This document shows positions 8,489 through 16,175 of a stretch of 19,135 bases of DNA, piece after piece (within the stretch, counting starts at the first letter, position 1; each line of letters starts with the position of its first letter). The stretch is from contig CALNCF010000430.1 of NCBI GenBank assembly GCA_937875035.1, positions 1 to 19,135 of the forward strand. The letters are read 5' to 3'. A model generated the notes under the pieces. That model did not search any database. It saw only the letters and a list, made by a program, of their open reading frames with translations, and was not told the DNA's origin. The stretch comes from an uncultured Sphingobacteriaceae bacterium. GTDB taxonomy: Bacteria; Bacteroidota; Bacteroidia; Sphingobacteriales; Sphingobacteriaceae. The position numbers were made by a program, and so were the translations under genes.

Positions 8489-9200
8489 TATTTTTCTCTG
8501 GACGATTCTTTTTTGCCTGAGCAACGGCACAGCAACGGCGCAGGATGACTATTCCTACCGTAAAGGGTACCGCCTGGTTTTCGAAGAGCCCTTTGATACG
8601 CTCCGGGATAAAACATGGGTGCGGAAGAGCCATACTTTCGAATCCAACCTGGCCAGGTTCAACCATCACAACACCGATATAAACGATGGAAAATTACAAC
8701 TCAGGGTACGCAAAGAAGAGAAGGGAAGCAAGGCATTCAGCGCCGCAGAGATACGCAGCAGGAAAAAATTCAGCTACGGGTTATTCGAAGTGAAAATGAA
8801 GGCCGCTGATGTTCCGGGATTTGTAACCGCTTTATTCGGTTATCGTTCCACAGCAGGAGCCTATGCGGAGATCGACATCGAGATCACAGGTAATAATACC
8901 CGCCGCATCACCCTGAATCACTGGATCAACGAGCATGAAAGTCATGGAGTGGACCTACCGCTGGATTTTAATGCCGCACAGGATTTTCATGTATACGCTT
9001 TCGAGTGGACCAGCAGCTATATCCGGTGGTATGCAGATGGAAAAATGATCCGTGAAACGAATACAAATATTCCTGCTGCGCGGCAGCACATCGTATTAAA
9101 TGCATGGATATCTTCCGCTGAAAGCTGGGCAGGCAAGGTCGATGCGGAGCAATTGCCGGCCTCGGCTGTTGTTGACTGGGTTCGTTATTACCGTAAGTAA
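8478..9200 (+). CDS. Secreted glycoside hydrolase family 16 protein
   Basis: The 240-residue product starts with a signal peptide (MRVDIFLWTILFCLSNGTATAQ), followed by a single GH16 beta-jelly-roll domain filling the rest. The catalytic motif is EIDIE, with nucleophile Glu131, Asp133 and acid/base Glu135. This ExDxE form lacks the beta-bulge residue and is typical of the licheninase/xyloglucan branch of GH16. Other family hallmarks are SAAEIRSRKKFSYGLFEVKM, FHVYAFEWTSSYIRWYADGK and the C-terminal VVDWVRYYRK. The likely activity is hydrolysis or transfer on beta-1,3/1,4-glucans in the periplasm or outside the cell; the substrate is not certain. There is no carbohydrate-binding module, type IX secretion tail or SusCD pair nearby, so it is not in a typical polysaccharide-utilisation locus. 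The ATG lies inside the end of the Nudix gene. Confidence 0.88.
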   Translation: MRVDIFLWTILFCLSNGTATAQDDYSYRKGYRLVFEEPFDTLRDKTWVRKSHTFESNLARFNHHNTDINDGKLQLRVRKEEKGSKAFSAAEIRSRKKFSYGLFEVKMKAADVPGFVTALFGYRSTAGAYAEIDIEITGNNTRRITLNHWINEHESHGVDLPLDFNAAQDFHVYAFEWTSSYIRWYADGKMIRETNTNIPAARQHIVLNAWISSAESWAGKVDAEQLPASAVVDWVRYYRK

Positions 9201-9267
9201 TATTTAAGCGATACGTTCATTATTATCCGGCAGCATTCCTTAGCTTTATATAGCTAAAACCAAACTC

Positions 9268-10935
9268 ATGAAAAAGCTGATCCTTCCCCTGTTGCTTCTT
9301 GTATCGGAACTCGGGTTTGCACAATTAATGGCTGGCAAGACCCATGGCTTTACCCGCGCCGATTCTTTAAGAGGTACGCTCTCCCCCGAACGAACCTGCT
9401 ACGATGTTCGTTTTTATGATCTGAATATCGATGTGGATATTGCCAAAAGATATATTGCGGGATACAATACGATCCGGTTCTCCGTGCTGAAAGATTTCGA
9501 CCGTATGCAGGTAGATCTTTTTGATAATATGAATGTCGACCGCATTGTATGGAACGGAAAAGAATTGAATTATACCCGCGAGTTCAATGCTGTGTTCATC
9601 AGCTTCCCGGAGCAGCTGAAATCCGGGCAGAACGCAGAGATCCAGTTCTTCTATTCCGGGAACCCGGTTGTGGCGCGTAAAGCGCCCTGGGACGGAGGCT
9701 TTGTTTTTTCAAAGGATAAAGCGGGAAACGACTGGGTAGGTGTTGCCTGCCAGGGAACCGGCGCAAGCCTTTGGTGGCCGAACAAGGATCATCAAAGCGA
9801 CGAGCCCGACAGCATGCTCATCACCGTGAAGGTTCCCGATGGATATATGAATGTATCGAACGGCCGTTTGAGAGATCAGCAAAAAGAAAAGAAGACCCGC
9901 AAGACCAGCTACACCTGGTTCGTAGCCAACCCGATCAATAATTACGACGTCACGTTAAACATCGCGAAATACGCGCATTTCAGCGATACCTATACCTCTG
10001 CCGACGGGTCAAGCCTTTCCCTGGATTATTATGTTCTTCCTGAAAATCTCGCTAAAGCCAAAGAGCAGTTTCAGCAGGTAATTCCGATGATGACTGCGTT
10101 TGAAAAACGTTTCGGAAAATACCCTTTTTATGAAGACGGCTATAAGCTCGTGGAAAGCCCTTACCTGGGCATGGAACACCAGAGCGCGGTCGCTTATGGC
10201 AATAAATATAAGAACGGTTATATGGGCATGGACCTGTCGATGACCGGCGAGGGAAAGAAGTTTGATTACATCATTGTTCATGAAACCGCGCACGAATGGT
10301 GGGGCAACAGCATCACCTCCGCCGACATTGCCGATATGTGGATCCATGAGGGCTTCGGACAATACGCGGAAGCCGTTTACCTCGAAGAAGTATATGGGCA
10401 GGAAAGCGCGTTCAAATACCTGAACGGCCTCAAGAATGGCGTCGGAAACAAAAAGCCCATAATAGGTCCTTATGGCGTAAATAAGGAGGGATCCGGGGAT
10501 ATGTACCCGAAAGGTGCGCTGCTCCTGCATACGCTTCGCGGCGTTATAAACAACGATGAGCTCTGGTGGAAGATCATCTACGGTATCTCCACAGATTTCA
10601 GGCACCAGGTAGTAACCACTCAGCAGATCGAAGATTATATCAGCAGCCGTTCGGGCATGGATCTGAAGCCGGTGTTCGACCAATACCTGAGAAATGCCAA
10701 TATCCCGGTACTTGAGCTGAAGTTTGCAGAAAAAGGCAAGGATACTGAGCTGGAATATCGCTGGGTGACCGATGTTGCATCCTTCCGTATGCCGGTAGAG
10801 CTGCTTGTGGGCGGGAAAAGAAGACGTCTAACCCCTGGTAATGACTTTCAGAAGATGACGCTGAAGGATGTAAAGAAAGAAAATGTACAGGCCGACAAGT
10901 CGCGCTTCTACATCAAGGAAAAGATATCCGAATAA
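9268..10935 (+). CDS. M1 family zinc aminopeptidase-like metallopeptidase, secreted
   Basis: The 555-residue protein has a signal peptide (MKKLILPLLLLVSELGFAQ), an N-terminal beta-saddle domain and a thermolysin-like catalytic domain. The zinc site is HETAH (His338, Glu339, His342) with Glu361 18 residues further on (WIHEGFGQYAE). The exopeptidase motif usually written GxMEN appears as GMEH at 301-304, and the catalytic Tyr is Tyr413 in MYPKGALLLHTL. The segment GASLWWPNKDHQSDEPDSM is characteristic of the short Bacteroidota M1 enzymes. It is expected to remove N-terminal residues from peptides in the periplasm. The protein ends soon after the catalytic region and lacks the long helical C-terminal domain of aminopeptidase N. 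A 67-base gap separates it from the GH16 gene. A strong hairpin terminator follows. Confidence 0.93.
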   Translation: MKKLILPLLLLVSELGFAQLMAGKTHGFTRADSLRGTLSPERTCYDVRFYDLNIDVDIAKRYIAGYNTIRFSVLKDFDRMQVDLFDNMNVDRIVWNGKELNYTREFNAVFISFPEQLKSGQNAEIQFFYSGNPVVARKAPWDGGFVFSKDKAGNDWVGVACQGTGASLWWPNKDHQSDEPDSMLITVKVPDGYMNVSNGRLRDQQKEKKTRKTSYTWFVANPINNYDVTLNIAKYAHFSDTYTSADGSSLSLDYYVLPENLAKAKEQFQQVIPMMTAFEKRFGKYPFYEDGYKLVESPYLGMEHQSAVAYGNKYKNGYMGMDLSMTGEGKKFDYIIVHETAHEWWGNSITSADIADMWIHEGFGQYAEAVYLEEVYGQESAFKYLNGLKNGVGNKKPIIGPYGVNKEGSGDMYPKGALLLHTLRGVINNDELWWKIIYGISTDFRHQVVTTQQIEDYISSRSGMDLKPVFDQYLRNANIPVLELKFAEKGKDTELEYRWVTDVASFRMPVELLVGGKRRRLTPGNDFQKMTLKDVKKENVQADKSRFYIKEKISE

Positions 10936-10944
10936 AGATCAACC

Positions 10945-10972
10945 AAAAGGGAGCTTATATAAGCTCCCTTTT
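10945..10972. terminator. Bidirectional terminator between the M1 peptidase and HExxH genes
   Basis: A perfect 12-base stem, AAAAGGGAGCTT (10945-10956) with AAGCTCCCTTTT (10961-10972), closes on an ATAT loop, with T runs in both directions. It lies between converging genes and ends 4 bases before the end of the minus-strand neighbour. Confidence 0.93.
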
Positions 10973-10975
10973 TTA

Positions 10976-11638
10976 TTACTGGTAAATCGTTTTCATCTTT
11001 AGCATAGCCTGCCGGATCTCTTCGGGTTGGTAATAGAACTTCTTTTTGAAATCTTTATACGCATCGCAGGCTGAAGATTTGTTCAGCACATAATCGCTGA
11101 ACTCGTAAAGCTGCTCACCGAAGCCCCGCTCAATAGTTATAAGATCTGTTTCGCGTTCTATCTTTTGATGGAAATAAGGGGATGAAAAATAACGGCCTCC
11201 GCAAAGGATCATCTCCAGCCGACTCATCTTCGAATAAGCCAGGATGTGCGCGAATTCATGCGCGATGATGCCCACCTGCGCGGCAAAGCTCAGCTCTACT
11301 ATCGAAACGCCCTCACGTTCTGCCGCCCGGTTATTAATAAGTATAGTATATACACGGTCTTCTTTTTTACGGAAGATGAAATCAGCCTGGGGGCGTGCGG
11401 CCATTGTCGTTTTCAGATCCCCGAGAATAAAATTGATCCGGGTATCTTTCAGCTCCGGGTAGCGCGACAAGGCGATCAGGCATTGAAGCTCGTACCCTTT
11501 AGGCAGCGTCTTATTGTTACCATAAGCCTTACGCAGATCCTCCAGCTTTATTTCAGCGAAACGCTCCCCGGGCGCTTCCGCGAACACAGAGAGGAGAGCA
11601 CTAAAAACAAAAAAAAGGATCAGGAGGGACGTTCTCAT
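10976..11638 (-). CDS. Secreted putative zinc metalloprotease (HExxH), family not recognised
   Basis: This 220-residue protein has a signal peptide (MRTSLLILFFVFSALLSVFA). In its middle it has IIAHEFAHILAY, a canonical HExxH zinc site (His127, Glu128, His131). About 30 residues later, IERETDLITIERGF offers Glu161, Glu163 or Asp165 as a possible third ligand, as in gluzincin-type peptidases. The segment before the site (EREGVSIVELSFAAQVG) forms the expected lead-in strand and helix. There is no other domain, and the C-terminus is rich in charge and Tyr. I cannot assign it to a named family. The role is inferred as a periplasmic protease or metal-dependent hydrolase. It converges with the M1 gene and diverges from the TonB_C gene, so it is transcribed alone. 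Confidence 0.8.
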   Translation of the reverse strand: MRTSLLILFFVFSALLSVFAEAPGERFAEIKLEDLRKAYGNNKTLPKGYELQCLIALSRYPELKDTRINFILGDLKTTMAARPQADFIFRKKEDRVYTILINNRAAEREGVSIVELSFAAQVGIIAHEFAHILAYSKMSRLEMILCGGRYFSSPYFHQKIERETDLITIERGFGEQLYEFSDYVLNKSSACDAYKDFKKKFYYQPEEIRQAMLKMKTIYQ

Positions 11639-11652
11639 TTCCTTAAATTTCC

Positions 11653-11667
11653 TAAATCATTGATTTA
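11653..11667. promoter_or_regulatory. Perfect palindrome in a divergent intergenic region (possible operator)
   Basis: TAAATCA and TGATTTA form a perfect inverted repeat around a single central T. It lies 15 bases upstream of the HExxH gene start and 56 bases upstream of the TonB_C gene. Such a palindrome could bind a dimeric regulator, but no regulator gene is nearby and the AT-rich context makes chance occurrence possible. Confidence 0.35.
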
Positions 11668-11722
11668 AAAGCAAATTTGTTCCGATAAATTTTCGATATT
11701 TAATCTCAAACCCTTCCGAACC

Positions 11723-12124
11723 ATGACCCGATCTATCACATATTATAGCTTACTGTTATGCCTGTTCCTGAGCATAAACAGTGTTTATGGGCAGCAGACC
11801 GAGGAAATTTTTACGCGGGTAGAAAAGATGCCGGAATTCCCGGGTGGACAGGTTGCCCTGGTCAAGTATATCCACAAAAACCTGAAATACCCGACAGCGG
11901 CCAAGAAAGCAAAGCTTGAAGGGAAGGTGCTGATCACCTTTGTAGTAGACAAGACCGGGCGGGTGGCAGATGCGAAAGTGACCAAGAGCCTCAGCCCCGA
12001 ATGCGATGCTGAAGCGCTGAGGGTCGTACAGCATATGCCCGCATGGGCGCCAGGCGAAAAAGATGGAAAGCCTGTTTCCATTCACTTTACCCTGCCTATC
12101 CAGTTCGAACTGACAAGAGAATAA
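11723..12124 (+). CDS. Small secreted TonB C-terminal domain protein
   Basis: The 133-residue protein has an N-terminal signal peptide (MTRSITYYSLLLCLFLSINS, then VYGQQ) and a single TonB_C domain over about residues 38-130. Hallmarks are FPGGQVALVKYIHKNLKYP, the LEGKVLITFVVDKTGRVADAKV strand pair, and MPAWAPGEKDGKPVSIHFTL with the ending LPIQFEL. Classic TonB links the inner-membrane ExbBD motor to outer-membrane receptors. This copy has no proline-rich spacer, and the only membrane segment is a probable cleavable signal. If it is released into the periplasm it cannot transduce energy by itself and may instead bind TonB boxes or outer-membrane partners. Such stand-alone domains are common in Bacteroidota. 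No exbB, exbD or receptor gene is next to it. Confidence 0.88.
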   Translation: MTRSITYYSLLLCLFLSINSVYGQQTEEIFTRVEKMPEFPGGQVALVKYIHKNLKYPTAAKKAKLEGKVLITFVVDKTGRVADAKVTKSLSPECDAEALRVVQHMPAWAPGEKDGKPVSIHFTLPIQFELTRE

Positions 12125-12149
12125 TTTCTGATCCTGAAATCATACATAA

Positions 12150-12184
12150 AAAAAGACCCGACATATATACACCGGGTCTTTTTT
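12150..12184. terminator. Bidirectional terminator between TonB_C and sdhB
   Basis: AAAAAGACCCG (12150-12160) pairs with CGGGTCTTTTT (12173-12183) around a 12-base AT-rich loop, flanked by A and T runs. It serves the plus-strand TonB_C gene and the minus-strand sdh operon, which converge here. Confidence 0.9.
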
Positions 12185-12203
12185 ATATCAGGCCTTTACC
12201 AGA

Positions 12204-12962
12204 TTACTCAGAGCCTAAGCCGGCTGCGATATAATCCCGGTTCATACGGGCAATATTAGAAAGTGAAATTCCTTTCGGGCATTCTGCTTCGCAGGCGCCG
12301 GTATTGGTACAGTTACCGAATCCTTCCTCATCCATCTGGCCGACCATGCTTTGTACACGCATATATCTTTCAGGCTGGCCTTGCGGCAACAGCGCCAATT
12401 GAGAAACCTTGGCCGAAACAAACAACATGGCCGATGCATTTTTGCAGGCTGCCACGCAGGCGCCGCAACCGATACAAGCTGCCGCATCAAAAGCGGTATC
12501 CGCGTCATCCTTCGGAATCGGAATGTTGTTCGCGTCGCGGGCGTTACCCGTATTAACCGAAACAAATCCTCCTGAAGCAATGATCCGGTCGAATGCCGAA
12601 CGATCTACGGAAAGATCCTTGATCACCGGGAAAGCGGTCGCTCTCCAAGGCTCTACCACGATGGTGTCGCCATCTTTGAACGAACGCATGTGCAACTGGC
12701 AGGTAGTCACTCCTCTTTTCGGTCCGTGCGGACGCCCGTTGATATACATGCTGCACATTCCGCAGATCCCCTCACGGCAATCATGATCGAATGCGATCGG
12801 CTCTTCACCCTTGGTAATCAGTTCTTCATTCAACACGTCGAACATTTCAAGGAAAGACATATCAGGTGAGATGTTCTTCACATTATAGGTCTCCAGAAGA
12901 CCTTTGCTATCCTTGTTTTTCTGTCTCCACACTTTCAGTGTGAGGTTCATATTACCGCTCAT
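12204..12962 (-). CDS. sdhB: Succinate dehydrogenase/fumarate reductase iron-sulfur subunit
   Basis: This subunit of complex II carries electrons from the flavoprotein to the membrane quinone site through three iron-sulfur clusters. The 252-residue product has all the ligands. The [2Fe-2S] cluster uses Cys62, Cys67, Cys70 and Cys88 (CREGICGMC and TTC). The [4Fe-4S] cluster uses Cys163, Cys166, Cys169 and Cys228. The [3Fe-4S] cluster uses Cys173, Cys218 and Cys224. It is the last gene of the minus-strand order sdhC-sdhA-sdhB. The gap to sdhA is 127 bases, long for the interior of an operon; I see no terminator or convincing promoter in it. Direction of catalysis (succinate oxidation or fumarate reduction) cannot be told from sequence. 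Confidence 0.97.
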   Translation of the reverse strand: MSGNMNLTLKVWRQKNKDSKGLLETYNVKNISPDMSFLEMFDVLNEELITKGEEPIAFDHDCREGICGMCSMYINGRPHGPKRGVTTCQLHMRSFKDGDTIVVEPWRATAFPVIKDLSVDRSAFDRIIASGGFVSVNTGNARDANNIPIPKDDADTAFDAAACIGCGACVAACKNASAMLFVSAKVSQLALLPQGQPERYMRVQSMVGQMDEEGFGNCTNTGACEAECPKGISLSNIARMNRDYIAAGLGSE

Positions 12963-13089
12963 ATTAGTTGAGATATGTGATGTGCTGCCGATGAGCTTCG
13001 TTTAAAAGCCTGCTCCCCTCTGACACATCTATGGCTTATAATTTATTCTTATTCTCTTCAAAATACAGGAACTGTCTCCTGCTTACCGG

Positions 13090-15075
13090 CTATTTATAGC
13101 TTCGTTGCGCGATCTTGATGTTCTCGAATTTCAGATCTTCCTTATGCAGCTCGTATTTACTGTCGCCCATATATTCCCAGGCGGCAACGTATGCATAGTT
13201 CTCATCATCACGCAAGGCTTCACCTTCTTCGGTCTGGTACTCTTCACGGAAGTGCCCTCCGCATGATTCGTTACGTTCCAGCGCGTCCTTGCACATCAGC
13301 TCGCCCAGCTCCAGGAAGTCCGCCACACGGCCTGCCTTTTCCAGCTCCGGGTTGAACTCATTCGCTGTTCCGGGGATACGTACGTCTTTCCAGAATTCTG
13401 CTCTCAGCTCCCTGATCTCTTCGATCGCTGATTTCAGACCTTCTACATTGCGGGCCATACCACATTTATCCCACATGATCTTTCCTAATTTCTTGTGGAA
13501 ATGATCGACCGATTTGGTTCCCCTGATGTTCATTAACTTGTCGATGCTTTCCTGAACGCGGGCTTCCGCTTCCACGAACGCTTCATGATCGGTCGGGATC
13601 GCTTTCGTACGGATCTCTTCGGAAAGATAATCACCGATCGTGTAAGGGATCACGAAATACCCGTCGGCCAGTCCCTGCATCAGTGCAGAAGCTCCTAAGC
13701 GGTTCGCTCCATGATCGGAGAAGTTCGCCTCACCCAGGGCATATAAACCAGGCACGGTAGTCATCAGGTTGTAATTCACCCAAAGTCCGCCCATGGTATA
13801 GTGAACTGCCGGGTAAATCCGCATAGGCATCTCATAAGGATTCTCTCCTGTGATCTGCTCATACATATCGAACAGGTTACCGTATTTCTCTTTCACTACT
13901 TCCTTACCTAAACGGATAATTTCCTCTTCGCTCGGGTTGTGTAAATTTCTTTTGTTCGCCTCTACCTGTCCGTAACGTTTCGTGTTGAATGCAAAGTCGA
14001 GGTATACCGCCATTTTAGAGGTGCCCACACCATAGCCCGCATCGCATCTTTCTTTCGCTGCACGCGAAGCCACGTCGCGGGGAACCAGGTTACCAAAGGC
14101 AGGATATCTTCTTTCGAGGTAGTAATCGCGCTCATCTTCCGGAATGTCTGCCGGTTTGCGCGGATCGTCTTTCTTCTTAGGTACCCAGATCCGGCCGTCG
14201 TTACGCAACGACTCCGACATCAGGGTTAATTTCGACTGGTGATCGCCGGAAACCGGGATACAGGTCGGGTGAATTTGTGTAAAGCAAGGGTTTCCGAAGA
14301 ATGCACCTTTTTTATGAGCCTTCCAGGCTGCAGTTACGTTCGAGCCCATCGCATTGGTCGACAGGTAGAATACGTTTCCATATCCTCCTGAACACAACAA
14401 TACGGCATGCCCGAAATGTCTTTCCAGCTTACCCGTTACCAGGTCGCGGGCAATGATACCCCGGCATTTGCCGTCTATCGTTACCACATCCAGCATTTCG
14501 TGGCGGGTATACATTTTCACGGTACCCATTCCCACCTGGCGCTGTAAGGAGCTGTACGCGCCTAACAGTAATTGCTGACCGGTCTGACCGGCCGCGTAGA
14601 ACGTACGCTGAACCTGCGTACCACCGAAAGAGCGGTTAGATAATAATCCCCCGTACTCACGTGCAAAGGGTACGCCCTGCGCCACGCACTGATCGATGAT
14701 ATTACCGCTCACTTCAGCCAAACGGTATACGTTCGCTTCGCGGGCCCTGTAATCGCCACCCTTAATAGTATCGTAGAATAAACGATAGGTAGAGTCCCCG
14801 TCGTTCTGATAATTCTTTGCTGCGTTGATCCCACCCTGTGCAGCAATGGAGTGCGCACGACGAGGTGAATCCTGGAAACAAAATACTTTTACTTTATAGC
14901 CCAGCTCTGCCAGTGAGGAAGCTGCAGAAGCTCCGGCCAGACCGGAACCGACAACGATCACTTCCAGGTTACGTTTGTTGGATGGGTTTACCAGGTGAAC
15001 GGTGGAACGATAGGTTGTCCATTTGTCCTCCAGCGATCCTCCGGGTATTTTAGCATCTATTTTTGATGAAGTCAT
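13090..15075 (-). CDS. sdhA: Succinate dehydrogenase/fumarate reductase flavoprotein subunit
   Basis: This 661-residue catalytic subunit interconverts succinate and fumarate with covalent FAD. The FAD-binding GSGLAG lies at 43-48. His75 in RRAHSIAAQGGINA is the expected covalent FAD attachment site. The capping and active-site segments RSFGGTQVQRTFYAAGQTG, YTMGGLWVNYN and GANRLGASALMQGL are present. The length and the matching downstream and upstream genes fit the Bacteroidota-type complex II. The gap to sdhC upstream is 30 bases, so the two genes are probably co-transcribed. Nothing is missing or disrupted. Confidence 0.97.
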   Translation of the reverse strand: MTSSKIDAKIPGGSLEDKWTTYRSTVHLVNPSNKRNLEVIVVGSGLAGASAASSLAELGYKVKVFCFQDSPRRAHSIAAQGGINAAKNYQNDGDSTYRLFYDTIKGGDYRAREANVYRLAEVSGNIIDQCVAQGVPFAREYGGLLSNRSFGGTQVQRTFYAAGQTGQQLLLGAYSSLQRQVGMGTVKMYTRHEMLDVVTIDGKCRGIIARDLVTGKLERHFGHAVLLCSGGYGNVFYLSTNAMGSNVTAAWKAHKKGAFFGNPCFTQIHPTCIPVSGDHQSKLTLMSESLRNDGRIWVPKKKDDPRKPADIPEDERDYYLERRYPAFGNLVPRDVASRAAKERCDAGYGVGTSKMAVYLDFAFNTKRYGQVEANKRNLHNPSEEEIIRLGKEVVKEKYGNLFDMYEQITGENPYEMPMRIYPAVHYTMGGLWVNYNLMTTVPGLYALGEANFSDHGANRLGASALMQGLADGYFVIPYTIGDYLSEEIRTKAIPTDHEAFVEAEARVQESIDKLMNIRGTKSVDHFHKKLGKIMWDKCGMARNVEGLKSAIEEIRELRAEFWKDVRIPGTANEFNPELEKAGRVADFLELGELMCKDALERNESCGGHFREEYQTEEGEALRDDENYAYVAAWEYMGDSKYELHKEDLKFENIKIAQRSYK

Positions 15076-15105
15076 ATCTTAATGTGTGATGATCGGTTTC
15101 AAAAA

Positions 15106-15897
15106 TTATTTAAGAAAGAAATAGACCGGCATCGCAGCAAATGTTACCGGGATAATAATGGCGAAAACATACAGCGCCAGGAAGCGGATGATGCCATTGT
15201 ATTTCTTATGATTGAGCCCCAGGGTCTGGAAGCCGCTTTTAAATCCGTGAAACAGGTGAAAAGAAACCGCGGCCATGGCGATCACATATAAAGCCACCAT
15301 CAGCGGGTTCTTAAATTCTTCCTGCACTTCAGCATAGAGATCTTTCACGATCGTTACTTCCTTATTCTCCGCCTCTACTACGTATTGTTCCTGCTTGCCG
15401 CTGATCTGTCCCTGGAAAGGGCTGCTGGTGATCTCGCCGGTGGTCAGGTTTTTTTCATATTTAACGAAAGGCAGGTGGCCGAATTTATATTCATACCAGA
15501 AGTCCGACATGTGAACTACGATAAACACCAACAGGATGGTACCTAAAACACCCATGTTGCGGGAAGTCCAGTGCGAATTGGCCGAAGCATTGGTTACCGC
15601 ATAAGAAACCGGGCGTGCTTTTTTGTTCTTATAAGCCAGGTGCAAGCCCTTGAACGCATGAAACAAGATGGATACGTAAAGAATATACGAAACGGTTTTG
15701 ATGAGCGGGTTAGTGGTCATGAACACCGTGTAGGTGTTAAAAGCCATCCCGTTATCGTGATAAAACAACTGAAGATTTCCGGATACGTGAATGATCAGGA
15801 AGCTACACAGGAACAAACCCGTCAGCGCTACCAGGATCTTATTCCCGATAGAAGACGAGAACATTTTAGTAAAACTGCTCATATTTTTCTGTCGCAT
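15106..15897 (-). CDS. sdhC: Succinate dehydrogenase cytochrome b subunit (five-helix, two-heme type)
   Basis: This is the membrane anchor and quinone-reactive subunit of complex II. The product is 263 residues from the ATG at 15897. A start at 15882 (MSSFTKMFSSSIGNK, 258 residues) is equally or more likely, because it matches the usual short N-terminus of the family. Five hydrophobic helices are visible (about 20-40, 65-90, 113-132, 198-218, 235-260). Candidate heme ligands are His37, His86, His129 and His214 or His217; the 49-residue His37-His86 spacing equals that of Wolinella FrdC His44-His93. There is no separate sdhD, as expected for this type. A polar loop of about 60 residues (138-197) between helices 3 and 4 seems longer than in the relatives I remember. 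Confidence 0.93.
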   Translation of the reverse strand: MRQKNMSSFTKMFSSSIGNKILVALTGLFLCSFLIIHVSGNLQLFYHDNGMAFNTYTVFMTTNPLIKTVSYILYVSILFHAFKGLHLAYKNKKARPVSYAVTNASANSHWTSRNMGVLGTILLVFIVVHMSDFWYEYKFGHLPFVKYEKNLTTGEITSSPFQGQISGKQEQYVVEAENKEVTIVKDLYAEVQEEFKNPLMVALYVIAMAAVSFHLFHGFKSGFQTLGLNHKKYNGIIRFLALYVFAIIIPVTFAAMPVYFFLK

Positions 15898-16175
15898 TTT
15901 ATAGTTGAACGCAAATCTATTTATTAAGGAAGTATTTGTGTGAAATATATCAAAATTTAGATTGATTCTAAGGGAGTGCCTTTAAATCAAAGTTCTCCTT
16001 TAAAAATCAGGTGGTTGCGGACTTTACACACTCAAAATATCCGCCGGTTTTCCGGATCAAATTATCTCCGGAAAGACATTTTCGCTTCATTTCCTGCTAA
16101 AAAGACGAAGCATCGCAGTTATTTTCAATTCCTGTTTTCCCGTTTCCCGGCTGATCTTTGAGCCTGCATTCATCA
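15898..16175. other. Intergenic region between the DNA ligase and sdhC (278 bases)
   Basis: No credible gene is seen: the longest open frame, 61 codons on the plus strand, has low-complexity, basic composition with no family resemblance. The left part should contain the sdh promoter. A perfect 8-base inverted repeat, TTTCCGGA (16049-16056) with TCCGGAAA (16067-16074), has a 10-base loop but no T run, so it is not a standard terminator for the ligase gene. Confidence 0.55.
15912..15919 (-). promoter_or_regulatory. Possible -7 element of the sdhCAB operon
   Basis: Reading the minus strand, TAGATTTG matches the Bacteroidota TAnnTTTG element. Transcription would start near 15905-15909, giving a leader of about 25 bases to the ATG at 15882 but only about 10 to the ATG at 15897, which mildly favours the downstream start. 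No TTG partner is seen 17-23 bases upstream, so this is tentative. Confidence 0.35.

Noticed and set aside
9240..9257. Hairpin TTAGCT/AGCTAA just before the M1 peptidase start
   Set aside because: Only a 6-base AT-rich stem without a T run; more likely part of an AT-rich promoter/leader than a terminator after the GH16 gene.
10009..10683. Long minus-strand open frame (224 codons) inside the M1 peptidase gene
   Set aside because: It lies entirely antisense to a well-conserved coding sequence, has no recognisable domain, and is a codon-bias shadow.
12963..13089. Separate promoter or terminator in the 127-base gap between sdhA and sdhB
   Set aside because: No TAnnTTTG element with a TTG partner and no hairpin with a T run on the minus strand; the genes are best read as one operon.
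15976..16161. 61-codon plus-strand frame in the gap before the ligase
   Set aside because: Basic, low-information composition, no start signal and no family resemblance; treated as non-coding.
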